DNA of 9,151 nucleotides, taken from Paracoccaceae bacterium. GTDB lineage: Bacteria > Pseudomonadota > Alphaproteobacteria > Rhodobacterales > Rhodobacteraceae. The notes below the pieces were generated by a model that saw only the letters and a program-made list of their open reading frames with translations, ran no database searches and was not told where the DNA came from. The stretch spans positions 1-9,151 of the forward strand of contig RFZH01000078.1 in assembly GCA_009920815.1 (NCBI GenBank), in the 5' to 3' direction. Of the stretch, positions 1-6,883 are shown one piece after another (the stretch's first letter is position 1; each line of letters starts with the position of its first letter). A program made the position numbers and the translations under genes.

Positions 1-82
1 GCCCTCGGCCGGACTCGAACCGGCACGGCCTTACAGCCGAGAGATTTTAAGTCTCTTGTGTCTACCATTCCACCACGAGGGC
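1..82 (-). tRNA. tRNA-Leu, anticodon UAA
   Basis: Read on the minus strand, this folds into a complete class II tRNA cloverleaf. The acceptor stem GCCCTCG pairs with CGAGGGC over 7 bp. The anticodon stem AGAGA/TCTCT encloses the loop CTTAAAA, giving anticodon TAA (UAA), which reads UUA and UUG leucine codons. A long variable arm (CGGC/GCCG) follows, as expected for tRNA-Leu, then the T stem GCCGG/CCGGC with loop TTCGAGT. The discriminator base and any encoded CCA lie just before position 1, so the gene touches the window edge and may be 1 to 4 bases longer. Confidence 0.96.
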
Positions 83-91
83 ACGGATGCG

Positions 92-119
92 AACATAGAC
101 GGTTTCGCGACGGTGTAAA
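92..119 (-). promoter_or_regulatory. Candidate sigma-70 promoter for tRNA-Leu
   Basis: On the minus strand, TTTACA (114-119) is followed after 16 bp by TATGTT (92-97), ten bases before the tRNA 5' end. The -35 matches the consensus at 5 of 6 positions and the -10 at 4 of 6. Its placement between the putR stop codon and the tRNA suggests that the tRNA is transcribed on its own rather than only by read-through from putR. The call rests on pattern matching alone. Confidence 0.5.
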
Positions 120-128
120 GAGGTCAGG

Positions 129-629
129 TTACCCAAATTCGGCGGAAACGTCTTCTTTTACAGCTTGCATAGCAACATATGTCGACGTGCTTGCCACAAA
201 AGGCAAAGTTGATATCTTTTCAGCCAAGACAAGCCGATAATCGCGCATACTTCGTGTCCGTACCTTCATTAAATAGTCAAAATTCCCTGCAATCAAATGC
301 GCTTCTTCTATCTCGGGAATTTTTGCGACCGCTTTGTTAAACGCATCCAACGCATTTTCGCGGGTGTCGCTGAGCCGAACTTCGATAAAAGCAACATGGT
401 CCATGCCTAATCTGATGGGGTCTACCATCGCGCGGTACCCCAAAATGAACCCGTCTCTTTCCAACCGGCGCAGCCGTGCTTGGGTTGGAGATTTTGACAA
501 TCCCACCTTTTGCGCAAGATTTGTGATGCTCATACGTCCGTCTTGACCCAAAGCAGCCAGAATCGCATGATCAAATCGGTCCAACCCCTGAAATGCGTTT
601 GGACTGTTTTCATCATCATTTTCGGACAT
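129..629 (-). CDS. putR: Lrp/AsnC-family regulator, probable PutR (proline-dependent regulator of putA)
   Basis: This 166-residue protein has the normal Lrp/AsnC layout. An N-terminal winged helix-turn-helix (about residues 16-65; recognition region near VGLSKSPTQARLRRLE) is followed by a ligand-binding RAM domain (about 70-157, with GNFDYLMKVRT typical of the family). The start at 629 has a Shine-Dalgarno AGGGG seven bases upstream. The gene diverges from putA across 84 bp. In Agrobacterium and Rhodobacter a gene in this arrangement encodes PutR, which activates putA in response to proline, so the specific name rests on neighbourhood as well as family. Autoregulation is usual for Lrp proteins and would fit an operator in the shared promoter region. 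The acidic, low-complexity first 12 residues (MSENDDENSPNA) are unremarkable for the family. Confidence 0.9.
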   Translation of the reverse strand: MSENDDENSPNAFQGLDRFDHAILAALGQDGRMSITNLAQKVGLSKSPTQARLRRLERDGFILGYRAMVDPIRLGMDHVAFIEVRLSDTRENALDAFNKAVAKIPEIEEAHLIAGNFDYLMKVRTRSMRDYRLVLAEKISTLPFVASTSTYVAMQAVKEDVSAEFG

Positions 630-713
630 TTTGATACCCCTAATTATCTTTATAAGGAAATAATATCATTTAATTCAGGTTATACTAGGAAAATAGAAAA
701 TAGGAGACCTAAA
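630..713. promoter_or_regulatory. putR-putA divergent promoter/operator region
   Basis: This is the 84-bp AT-rich gap between the putR and putA start codons. Towards putA there is a TATACT -10-like hexamer at 681-686 with no recognisable -35 at 16-18 bp, as expected for a promoter that needs an activator. Towards putR, possible -10 hexamers are TATAAA (complement of 649-654) and GATAAT (complement of 643-648). An imperfect dyad spans 643-664 (ATTATCT on one arm, AAATAAT on the other) and overlaps both putR -10 candidates. It is a plausible PutR site. The AGGAG at 702-706 is the putA ribosome binding site and the complement of 637-641 is that of putR. Confidence 0.55.
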
Positions 714-3700
714 ATGCCACGCGACGTTGCCCAACCCATTCGCAATCTGATCGATACGCAGACCTATGCAAATCAGGCTGAGTTGATCAAGACGCTGATT
801 ACGCAAGCCGGCCTTAGCCAAACGGATCGCGAGCGCATCTCACACGCGGCGGCAAACCTTGTCACAAAAATTCGCCAAAGCACCAAGCCAGGCTTGATGG
901 AGGTATTTCTGGCCGAATACGGGCTATCCACAGACGAAGGAATTGCCCTTATGTGCCTTGCCGAAGCTTTGTTGCGGGTGCCTGATGCAGAAACCATCGA
1001 TGCACTTATCGAAGATAAAATCGCACCCTCTGACTGGGGCAAGCACATGGGGCATTCAACGTCGCCATTGGTGAATGCGTCCACATGGGCACTTATGTTA
1101 ACGGGATCCGTTTTGAACGACGAAAACCAAGGGATCGTTGGAACATTAAAGGCAGCTGTGAAACGCCTTGGCGAGCCTGTCATTCGGACCGCAGTATCAC
1201 GCGCTATGAAAGAAATGGGGCGTCAGTTTGTCTTGGGTGAAACCATTCAATCTGCGATGACGCGTGCCGCCAAGATGGAACAAAAGGGTTATACCTATTC
1301 TTACGACATGTTGGGCGAAGCCGCACGCACTGATGCGGACGCGACGCGGTATCACTTATCATATTCTCGGGCTATCACTGCAATAGCAGATGCGTGCGTA
1401 CATGATGATATCCGCAAAAATCCGGGCATTTCGGTGAAACTTTCGGCGCTTCACCCAAGGTACGAGGTCGCCCAGCGCGCGCGCGTCATGGAGGAATTGG
1501 TTCCACGACTACGGTCGTTGGCTTTATTGGCAAAATCTGCTGGAATGGGTTTAAACATTGATGCCGAAGAAGCAGATCGCTTATCTTTGTCCATGGACAT
1601 CATCCAAGCGGTTCTATCCGAACCTGCATTGCGTGGATGGGATGGCTTTGGCATCGTCATTCAAGCATATGGTAAACGGGCTGCGTTTGCTATCGATTAT
1701 CTATATGACCTGGCTACGCAGCTTGATCGTAAAATTATGATCCGCCTCGTCAAAGGCGCATATTGGGATACTGAAATCAAACGGGCCCAAGTCGCGGGTT
1801 TGGCAGACTTTCCGGTATATACCGACAAGGCAGCAACAGATGTGTCATATATTGCAAATGCCCGAAAATTGTTGTCGATGACAGACCGTATTTACCCACA
1901 ATTCGCAACACATAACGCGCATACCGTTGCTGCAATCTTACATATGGCAAACGACAAAGATGCATTTGAATTTCAACGCTTGCATGGCATGGGCGAAACG
2001 CTACACGACATTATCTTGAATACTGAACGCACCAAGTGCCGCATCTATGCGCCCGTTGGGGCACATCGTGATTTGTTGGCATATCTTGTGCGCAGATTGC
2101 TGGAAAATGGTGCGAATAGCAGCTTTGTCAACCAAATCGTGGATGAATCTGTACCCGCCAGCGTTGTCGCAGCGGATCCATTTGACAACATTAATACCAA
2201 TGACACGATCACGCGTGGGACAGATTTATTTGCGCCCAATCGGCCTAATTCAAAGGGTTTCGACCTTTTCGATATTTCAACGCTGACGGCAATCGATAAT
2301 GCACGCGACGCCTTTAGAACAACGCAATGGAATGGGCTGCCGCTATTGGCTGGACCGGTCGAAAAATCTCCCGAGGGATCAATTCTTAATCCAGCTGATG
2401 GGCTGGACACGGTTGGTACGATCAGTTGGGCCCAAGCCGCCGATGTAAAAGTCGCCCTCGCCTCGGCAGGGGTATGGGGTGCGCCAGCCCAAGAGCGTTC
2501 AAATGTCTTGAACCGTGCTGCGGACCTTATCGAAGATCACTTTGGAGAAATCTTTGCGCTTTTGACGCGAGAAGCTGGCAAGACACTTAAGGATGCGGTG
2601 GCTGAAATTCGCGAAGGCGTAGATTTCTTGCGGTATTATGCGGGGCAAACATCTGACGCAACACCATTGGGAACGGTTGTCTGCATTTCACCGTGGAATT
2701 TTCCTATGGCGATTTTCACCGGACAGATTTCAGCTGCCCTCGCCGCGGGCAATGCCGTGATCGCGAAACCAGCGGAACAGACCCCGTTGATCGCAACACG
2801 TGTTACAGAACTTTTGCATCAGGCAGGTATTCCGCGGACAGCGTTGCAACTCTTGCCTGGTGCAGGTGATATTGGTGCAGTGTTGACTGCATCACCAGAT
2901 GTCAACGGCGTTGCATTTACAGGTTCAACCCAAACCGCACACCTGATCCGAAAATCAATGGCAAAATTTGGCCCTGTTGGCGCGCCATTAATCGCCGAAA
3001 CAGGTGGGTTAAATGCAATGATTGTTGATAGCACCGCTTTGCCAGAACAAGCAGTCGCCGCGATTATCGAAAGCGCGTTTCAATCAGCGGGTCAAAGATG
3101 TTCAGCCCTGAGATGTCTTTATGTCCAATCAGACATTGCTCCTGAATTCACCAAAATGCTTATTGGTGCAATGAAAGAGCTATCAATCGGTGATCCGTGG
3201 CACATCTCGACGGATGTGGGACCTGTCATAGATGCGGAAGCCCAAAAGGACATTCAGGATCACATCGATCGCCACCGTGCAAAAGGCACAGTTCTGTTTG
3301 AAACGCCAACCCCAAATCACGGACACTTTATTGCGCCGACACTGATTAAGATCAATGAAATCGCAGATCTAGACCGTGAAATCTTTGGCCCAGTGTTACA
3401 CCTTTGTACATTCAATGCAGATGAATTAGACGCGGTCATTGAGGCGATTAATTCAACTGGGTACGGGCTAACCTTTGGCCTACAGACCCGCATCGATGAT
3501 CGGGTGCAAACCATCTCTGATCGCATCCATGCCGGCAATATTTACGTCAACCGCAACCAAATTGGTGCAATTGTCGGCAGTCAACCCTTTGGGGGTGAAG
3601 GGCTTTCTGGCACAGGCCCAAAAGCGGGCGGTCCAAATTACCTTGGACGGTTCTTGAAACATTCTGCGCCCCATGATCCAGCAAAACGGGCAGCCACACC

Positions 3701-4142
3701 CGCAGCCCAAAGCTTGGGTGCACTGGTTGCAGCAGCCAAAAAGAATGACGCAGAAACAGTCACGACCCTGCCAGGGCCTACGGGTGAAAGTAACATCTTA
3801 AAAACACATTCACGTGACGCGATTTTGTGCGTGGGTCCCTCGGATGCATCCGCGCTCGAACAAGCCAAGATGATCAAAGAACTCGGCGGAACGCCCGTGA
3901 TCGCGAACTGGGAATTTGATATAGAAATGCTTGCAACGCTGGACGTGATCGGTGGGGTTATCTGGTGGGGCGATGAAGAAACTGGCCGTGCCATGGCGAC
4001 CGCGCTATCGCGCCGCGAAGGTGCGATTATCCCACTTATTACAGGGCGACCAGACCGCGCCCACGCCTGTTCTGAGCGCCACATCTGTATCGACACAACA
4101 GCAGCCGGCGGCAATGCCTCACTTTTGGCAGGTGGACATTAG
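714..4142 (+). CDS. putA: PutA: bifunctional proline dehydrogenase / L-glutamate gamma-semialdehyde dehydrogenase
   Basis: This 1142-residue flavoenzyme oxidises proline to P5C with FAD, then P5C/glutamate semialdehyde to glutamate with NAD+, passing the intermediate internally. The PRODH barrel spans about 190-480: VKLSALHPRYE (241-251), NIDAEE (281-286), RLVKGAYW (344-351) and YAPVG...YLVRRLLENGA. Y445, R460 and R461 match the spacing of E. coli Y540, R555 and R556. The aldehyde dehydrogenase spans about 550-985: WNFP (661-664), K685, FTGST (735-739), catalytic base E762 in ETGG, nucleophile C796 in GQRC and EIFGP (889-893). A C-terminal ALDH-like domain ends in a conserved AAGGNASL motif (1130-1137). 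There is no N-terminal ribbon-helix-helix, so unlike E. coli PutA it should not repress its own gene; control is assigned to PutR. The start at 714 has AGGAG seven bases upstream. The frame is open back to 510, but that part overlaps putR and lacks any PutA homology. Confidence 0.97.
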   Translation: MPRDVAQPIRNLIDTQTYANQAELIKTLITQAGLSQTDRERISHAAANLVTKIRQSTKPGLMEVFLAEYGLSTDEGIALMCLAEALLRVPDAETIDALIEDKIAPSDWGKHMGHSTSPLVNASTWALMLTGSVLNDENQGIVGTLKAAVKRLGEPVIRTAVSRAMKEMGRQFVLGETIQSAMTRAAKMEQKGYTYSYDMLGEAARTDADATRYHLSYSRAITAIADACVHDDIRKNPGISVKLSALHPRYEVAQRARVMEELVPRLRSLALLAKSAGMGLNIDAEEADRLSLSMDIIQAVLSEPALRGWDGFGIVIQAYGKRAAFAIDYLYDLATQLDRKIMIRLVKGAYWDTEIKRAQVAGLADFPVYTDKAATDVSYIANARKLLSMTDRIYPQFATHNAHTVAAILHMANDKDAFEFQRLHGMGETLHDIILNTERTKCRIYAPVGAHRDLLAYLVRRLLENGANSSFVNQIVDESVPASVVAADPFDNINTNDTITRGTDLFAPNRPNSKGFDLFDISTLTAIDNARDAFRTTQWNGLPLLAGPVEKSPEGSILNPADGLDTVGTISWAQAADVKVALASAGVWGAPAQERSNVLNRAADLIEDHFGEIFALLTREAGKTLKDAVAEIREGVDFLRYYAGQTSDATPLGTVVCISPWNFPMAIFTGQISAALAAGNAVIAKPAEQTPLIATRVTELLHQAGIPRTALQLLPGAGDIGAVLTASPDVNGVAFTGSTQTAHLIRKSMAKFGPVGAPLIAETGGLNAMIVDSTALPEQAVAAIIESAFQSAGQRCSALRCLYVQSDIAPEFTKMLIGAMKELSIGDPWHISTDVGPVIDAEAQKDIQDHIDRHRAKGTVLFETPTPNHGHFIAPTLIKINEIADLDREIFGPVLHLCTFNADELDAVIEAINSTGYGLTFGLQTRIDDRVQTISDRIHAGNIYVNRNQIGAIVGSQPFGGEGLSGTGPKAGGPNYLGRFLKHSAPHDPAKRAATPAAQSLGALVAAAKKNDAETVTTLPGPTGESNILKTHSRDAILCVGPSDASALEQAKMIKELGGTPVIANWEFDIEMLATLDVIGGVIWWGDEETGRAMATALSRREGAIIPLITGRPDRAHACSERHICIDTTAAGGNASLLAGGH

Positions 4143-4166
4143 CCCGCGCTCGATGTGATCGCGCAC

Positions 4167-4201
4167 AAAAAAAGGTGGGACCGAAAGTCCCACCTTTTTT
4201 T
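4167..4201. terminator. Bidirectional rho-independent terminator between putA and suhB
   Basis: A perfect 8-bp stem, GGTGGGAC (4174-4181) and GTCCCACC (4187-4194), closes a CGAAA loop. Seven A residues precede it and seven T residues follow, so each strand carries a hairpin followed by a T tract. It lies 24 bp after the putA stop codon and 16 bp beyond the stop of the convergent suhB gene, so it can end both transcripts. Confidence 0.93.
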
Positions 4202-4217
4202 ACAAATATCGCTTGGT

Positions 4218-5003
4218 TTATGTTCGGAAAAATTTGGAGAATTTTTCAAACTGAGGTTCATTCGAAACTAGGATATCTTCGCTTTCCAGCGGATTGGTAT
4301 CGGGTGCAATGCCTTCAACAATTGCGCCAGCCTCTTTGGCAATCACGATGCCCGCAGCCATATCCCAAACCCGTAGATCACGTTCCCAGAACCCGTCAAA
4401 ACGACCTGCAGCAACATAGGCCAAATCCAAAGATGCAGAACCAAAGCGACGTACGCCCGCACAAGCAGGCATCAAAGCTGCCAAATCTTTTAGTGTCGCC
4501 GGCAATTCAGGACGGGTCGCAAAGGGGATACCCGTAGCATAAATGCTTTCGTCAATGCGATGGCGGACCGACGCACGAATGCGCGTTTCATTCATCCACG
4601 CGCCTGCACCTTTTTCTGCAAAAAATAATTCATCTTTTGTAGGATCGTACACAACACCGGCAACGATCTGGCCTTTGTGTTCTAATGCAATTGAAACGGC
4701 CCAATGGGGCAGACCATGTAAAAAATTCGTTGTGCCATCCAAAGGGTCAACAATCCAACGACGCGTTGGGTCTTGGCCTTCAACTTCCCCAGTTTCTTCG
4801 CCTAAAAAACCATAAGTCGGACGTGCTTCCATCAATTCTTCGCGGATAATTTTTTCTGCTGCCAGATCAGCGCGCGTCACAAAATCTGCTGCTCCTTTAC
4901 GCGACACAAGCAGGTTTTCAACCTCGCGAAAGTCTTTTGACAGCGACCGGCCCGCTTTTCGGGCGGCTTTCATCATGACGTTTAAATTTGCGCTTCCTTG
5001 CAT
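4218..5003 (-). CDS. suhB: Inositol monophosphatase family protein (SuhB-like)
   Basis: This 261-residue protein is full length for the Mg2+-dependent, Li+-sensitive inositol monophosphatase family, which hydrolyses myo-inositol-1-phosphate and related phosphomonoesters in the cytoplasm. The metal-binding motifs are present: GEE (68-70), WIVDPLDGTTNF (83-94, ligands D86 and D89) and WDMAAG (213-218, ligand D214). The start at 5003 has AAAGGA seven bases upstream. In E. coli, SuhB also assists rRNA antitermination; whether this homologue does cannot be told from sequence. 3'(2'),5'-bisphosphate nucleotidase CysQ belongs to the same superfamily, but the overall sequence resembles the SuhB branch more. 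The gene lies 102 bp downstream of the phosphatase gene on the same strand and converges with putA. Confidence 0.9.
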   Translation of the reverse strand: MQGSANLNVMMKAARKAGRSLSKDFREVENLLVSRKGAADFVTRADLAAEKIIREELMEARPTYGFLGEETGEVEGQDPTRRWIVDPLDGTTNFLHGLPHWAVSIALEHKGQIVAGVVYDPTKDELFFAEKGAGAWMNETRIRASVRHRIDESIYATGIPFATRPELPATLKDLAALMPACAGVRRFGSASLDLAYVAAGRFDGFWERDLRVWDMAAGIVIAKEAGAIVEGIAPDTNPLESEDILVSNEPQFEKFSKFFRT

Positions 5004-5031
5004 GGTGTATTCCTTTGACGATCAAGGTGGC

Positions 5032-5060
5032 GCTATACGCCGCTTTCCTGCAAAAGCCAA
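5032..5060 (-). promoter_or_regulatory. Candidate sigma-70 promoter for suhB
   Basis: On the minus strand, TTGGCT (5055-5060) and TATAGC (5032-5037) are separated by exactly 17 bp, about 29 bp upstream of the suhB start codon. Each hexamer matches the consensus at four positions. It would give suhB its own transcript within the 102-bp gap after the LMW-PTP gene. No terminator is evident in that gap, so read-through from upstream is also possible. Confidence 0.4.
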
Positions 5061-5105
5061 GCCTTTTAGCGGTCCAAAGCTATGCAGCCTGTGCAAATCC
5101 GATAA

Positions 5106-5567
5106 TTACACCTTCAAGCGGTCCAGATAAAAAATCAAACCTTCAATTGCATTCTCTAAAATGTCCAAGGTTTCATCAAAATTTCGGGTATAATATGGGT
5201 CGGGAACATCCGCATCCCGCCATGACCCAGATGCAAAGGCACCCATTTTAACAATTTTGTTACGCTCAGCCTGTGGGCAAATGGTCTTTAGCCCGTCAAG
5301 ATGAGACTGATCCATCGCGACGATCAAATCGAACGCGCTAAAATCTGCCACATCCACAAGACGAGCCGAAAGCACAGACATATCATAACCGCGCTTTGCA
5401 GCCAAATCTTGCATTAGGGAATATGGCGGTTCACCGATATGCCACGGCCCCATGGCAGCGCTGTCAACCAACACGTCAGGCCGTTTAGTGCGCAATATTA
5501 CTTCGGCTGCAGGCGAACGGCAAATGTTACCAGTGCAGACAAATAATATACGCGCCAAACGATCCAC
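5106..5567 (-). CDS. Low-molecular-weight protein tyrosine phosphatase
   Basis: This 153-residue cytoplasmic phosphatase has the family hallmarks. The P-loop CTGNICRS runs from the nucleophile C11 to S18 with R17 binding phosphate, and DPYY (123-126) supplies the general acid D123. The length is normal. The start is GTG at 5567, only 11 bp after the stop of the PCuAC gene, with no clear Shine-Dalgarno sequence. Translation may therefore be coupled to the upstream gene, or start at the in-frame TTG three codons later. The natural substrate is unknown. Such enzymes also overlap in sequence with arsenate reductases of the ArsC/Wzb fold, but no arsenic or polysaccharide genes are nearby, so a general LMW-PTP is the safest call. 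Confidence 0.92.
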   Translation of the reverse strand: MDRLARILFVCTGNICRSPAAEVILRTKRPDVLVDSAAMGPWHIGEPPYSLMQDLAAKRGYDMSVLSARLVDVADFSAFDLIVAMDQSHLDGLKTICPQAERNKIVKMGAFASGSWRDADVPDPYYTRNFDETLDILENAIEGLIFYLDRLKV

Positions 5568-5578
5568 TATGTTTAGCG

Positions 5579-6037
5579 TCAGTGCTGCATCGTGTCGTGA
5601 CGCTCAAGGTCGACGATAACGTCAATCGTAACTTGACCGGCCCGTTCAAAGAACAGCGTCACTGGAATGACATCGCCTGTTGACCAAACACTATTTAAAC
5701 CCATGAACATCACATGATCACCGCCGCGTTTAAGCAAATGTTGCCCACCTGCAGGAATGCTAAAGCCCTCTTTGACATGAACCATTTTCATGACGCCATC
5801 GCCTTGATCAACGTGGGTATGCAATTCAACCTTTTTTGCAGCGGATGACATTACGTCGATCAACCGATCCTCTTGGTCAGAATCATTCGCTATCATAAAA
5901 AATGCAGCGCCTGCTTTTGCGGTTTTTCCTGCAGACCGCGCGTAGGCGTCGTTAATTGTGATTCCGTCTGCTGATGTCACTGTTGCGCTTATAGCGATCA
6001 TTGCGAGCGCACTCGCCAGTATTTTTACGAGGGTCAT
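5579..6037 (-). CDS. Periplasmic copper chaperone, PCuAC family
   Basis: This 152-residue protein belongs to the PCuAC (DUF461) family, periplasmic Cu(I) chaperones that help build the copper centres of cytochrome c oxidase. The signal peptide is residues 1-23, with likely cleavage after TSA. The copper motif is visible: H73 in ELHTH, M85 in MKM, then H108 and M110 in DHVM. Compared with the usual H-x10-M-x21-H-x-M, both spacings are one residue longer here. The frame is open up to 6148, but the start at 6037 is chosen because a strong AAGGAG lies six bases upstream, the signal peptide begins there, and the longer form would overlap the upstream gene. It sits 37 bp after the DUF2946-like gene and 11 bp before the LMW-PTP gene, so the three probably form an operon. 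Confidence 0.9.
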   Translation of the reverse strand: MTLVKILASALAMIAISATVTSADGITINDAYARSAGKTAKAGAAFFMIANDSDQEDRLIDVMSSAAKKVELHTHVDQGDGVMKMVHVKEGFSIPAGGQHLLKRGGDHVMFMGLNSVWSTGDVIPVTLFFERAGQVTIDVIVDLERHDTMQH

Positions 6038-6074
6038 ACCTATCTCCTTTATCCTCAAAACTACATGCATTGGG

Positions 6075-6425
6075 TTAAAGGGTGCGTGGTGGCCCCCGCG
6101 GCATCGCACGAACAACGCTTTGCGTATCAAGCCCCTGCGTTTTGTCATGGAAATAAACAGTGCTGACTGATCTGGCGGGCTGCGGCAGACACTGCAGCAT
6201 TAAGCCCATATCAGACAGAGACACCAAACATTCGGGGCATATTGGGCCAGCATCCACCGGATTGCCGTATTGATCGACAAAAACAGTTTCTGGACCATGC
6301 CCCGTGCACAGAACAATTTGCCCGGCAATATCGCGCATCAAGGGGCGGGCCGACGCAATCGAATACGCGCCGACAAAAATCAGCGAGACCGTTATCCATA
6401 TCACAAGATTACGCGCGGCAGGCAC
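6075..6425 (-). CDS. Small exported or membrane-anchored Cys-containing protein, DUF2946-like
   Basis: This 116-residue protein begins with a hydrophobic segment (about residues 7-26, ending AYSIASA) that is either a signal peptide or a membrane anchor. It then shows IVLCTGHG (38-44, C40), CPEC (63-66) and C79. This fits the DUF2946 pattern of a short N-terminal hydrophobic helix followed by a conserved Cys pair, and the C-terminal PRGPP is also familiar from such proteins, but the assignment is from memory. Its position directly before a PCuAC chaperone suggests a role in copper handling outside the cytoplasm, with C40, C63, C66 and C79 as candidate ligands. That is inference. The start is GTG at 6425 with AGGGA eight bases upstream; no ATG is available near it in frame. 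Confidence 0.75.
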   Translation of the reverse strand: MPAARNLVIWITVSLIFVGAYSIASARPLMRDIAGQIVLCTGHGPETVFVDQYGNPVDAGPICPECLVSLSDMGLMLQCLPQPARSVSTVYFHDKTQGLDTQSVVRAMPRGPPRTL

Positions 6426-6445
6426 AGTTATTTTCCCTAGTTCAC

Positions 6446-6477
6446 AAAAAAACCCTGCCCGAACGGGACAGGGTTTT
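6446..6477 (-). terminator. Rho-independent terminator of rpmB
   Basis: On the minus strand, a long stem pairs AAAACCCTG with CAGGGTTTT and extends through CCC/GGG with one bulged base, around a GTTC loop. It is followed by a run of seven T residues (complement of 6446-6452). It starts 24 bp after the rpmB stop codon. The T run ends only 20 bp before the GTG start of the next gene, which matters for how that operon is expressed. Confidence 0.9.
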
Positions 6478-6501
6478 CAAACACCAGATTGTCGCAGCCA
6501 A

Positions 6502-6792
6502 TTAAGCGGTTGCCGCTTGTGCCTTAACGATCTCTTTTTTGATTTTTAGCGCGTTATCAGACAATTCAACGTCTTTCGCTTTTGCCAAGAACGCATCAAG
6601 ACCACCACGGTGATCAACAGAGCGTAGAGCAGCGGCAGAAATGCGCAGTTTGAAACCGCGGCCCAATGTTTCGGACTGCAGAGTTACGTCGTTCAGGTTT
6701 GGCAGAAAACGACGGCGAGTTTTGTTGTTGGCATGGCTGACATTGTTGCCAGTCATTGGGCCTTTTCCAGTCAGTTCGCAACGGCGCGACAT
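6502..6792 (-). CDS. rpmB: 50S ribosomal protein L28
   Basis: This 96-residue protein is an evident bacterial L28, a component of the large ribosomal subunit. It opens MSRRCELTGKGPMTGNNVSH, followed by the basic NKTRRRFLPNL stretch (23-33), LGRGFKLRIS (43-52) and VDHRGGLDAFL (59-69). The length is typical of the long alphaproteobacterial form. The frame is open to 6810, but the start at 6792 matches the family N-terminus and has GAGGT seven bases upstream. L28 genes often sit with rpmG (L33), but no rpmG is next to it here. It has its own strong terminator and a structured leader upstream. Confidence 0.97.
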   Translation of the reverse strand: MSRRCELTGKGPMTGNNVSHANNKTRRRFLPNLNDVTLQSETLGRGFKLRISAAALRSVDHRGGLDAFLAKAKDVELSDNALKIKKEIVKAQAATA

Positions 6793-6818
6793 GTCAGATA
6801 CCTCGTTCAAGTGTTACA

Positions 6819-6834
6819 GTCAGCCGAAACTGAC
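6819..6834 (-). promoter_or_regulatory. Stem-loop in the rpmB leader near the ribosome binding site
   Basis: In the minus-strand transcript GTCAG pairs with CTGAC around TTTCGG, a UUCG-type compact loop. It ends about 26 bases before the rpmB start codon and 15 bases before its Shine-Dalgarno GAGGT. A protein-binding or translational control role is possible, since many ribosomal protein genes are autoregulated through leader hairpins, but nothing here proves it. Confidence 0.4.
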
Positions 6835-6840
6835 CAATAT

Positions 6841-6867
6841 AAAAAGGCGCCGCTAAGGGGCCGCGCC
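6841..6867 (-). terminator. Terminator-like hairpin upstream of rpmB
   Basis: On the minus strand, GGCGC (6863-6867) pairs with GCGCC (6846-6850), with further partial pairing inside (GCC with GGC across one mismatch), and is followed by TTTTT (6841-6845). It lies about 170 bp after the meaB stop codon and 49 bp before the rpmB start codon. It may simply end the meaB transcript, or it may act inside the rpmB leader, because the best rpmB promoter candidate lies upstream of it. Confidence 0.55.
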
Positions 6868-6883
6868 AAAATTCTGTTTCGTG

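Noticed and set aside
1..82. tRNA-Leu as an integration site for a mobile element
   Set aside because: Only the edge of the tRNA is visible and no integrase, direct repeat of the tRNA 3' end or phage gene is seen in the window.
510..713. N-terminal extension of the putA frame by 68 codons
   Set aside because: It overlaps the start of putR and the promoter region, has no ribosome binding site, and the extra residues do not resemble a PutA or a ribbon-helix-helix domain. The ATG at 714 has a well-placed AGGAG.
3638..4114. 158-codon minus-strand open frame inside putA
   Set aside because: It is antisense to the well-conserved C-terminal part of PutA, has no family resemblance and is explained by codon bias of the real gene.
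6038..6148. Upstream extension of the PCuAC gene by 37 codons
   Set aside because: It would overlap the end of the DUF2946-like gene and put residues in front of a clear signal peptide. The ATG at 6037 has a strong ribosome binding site.
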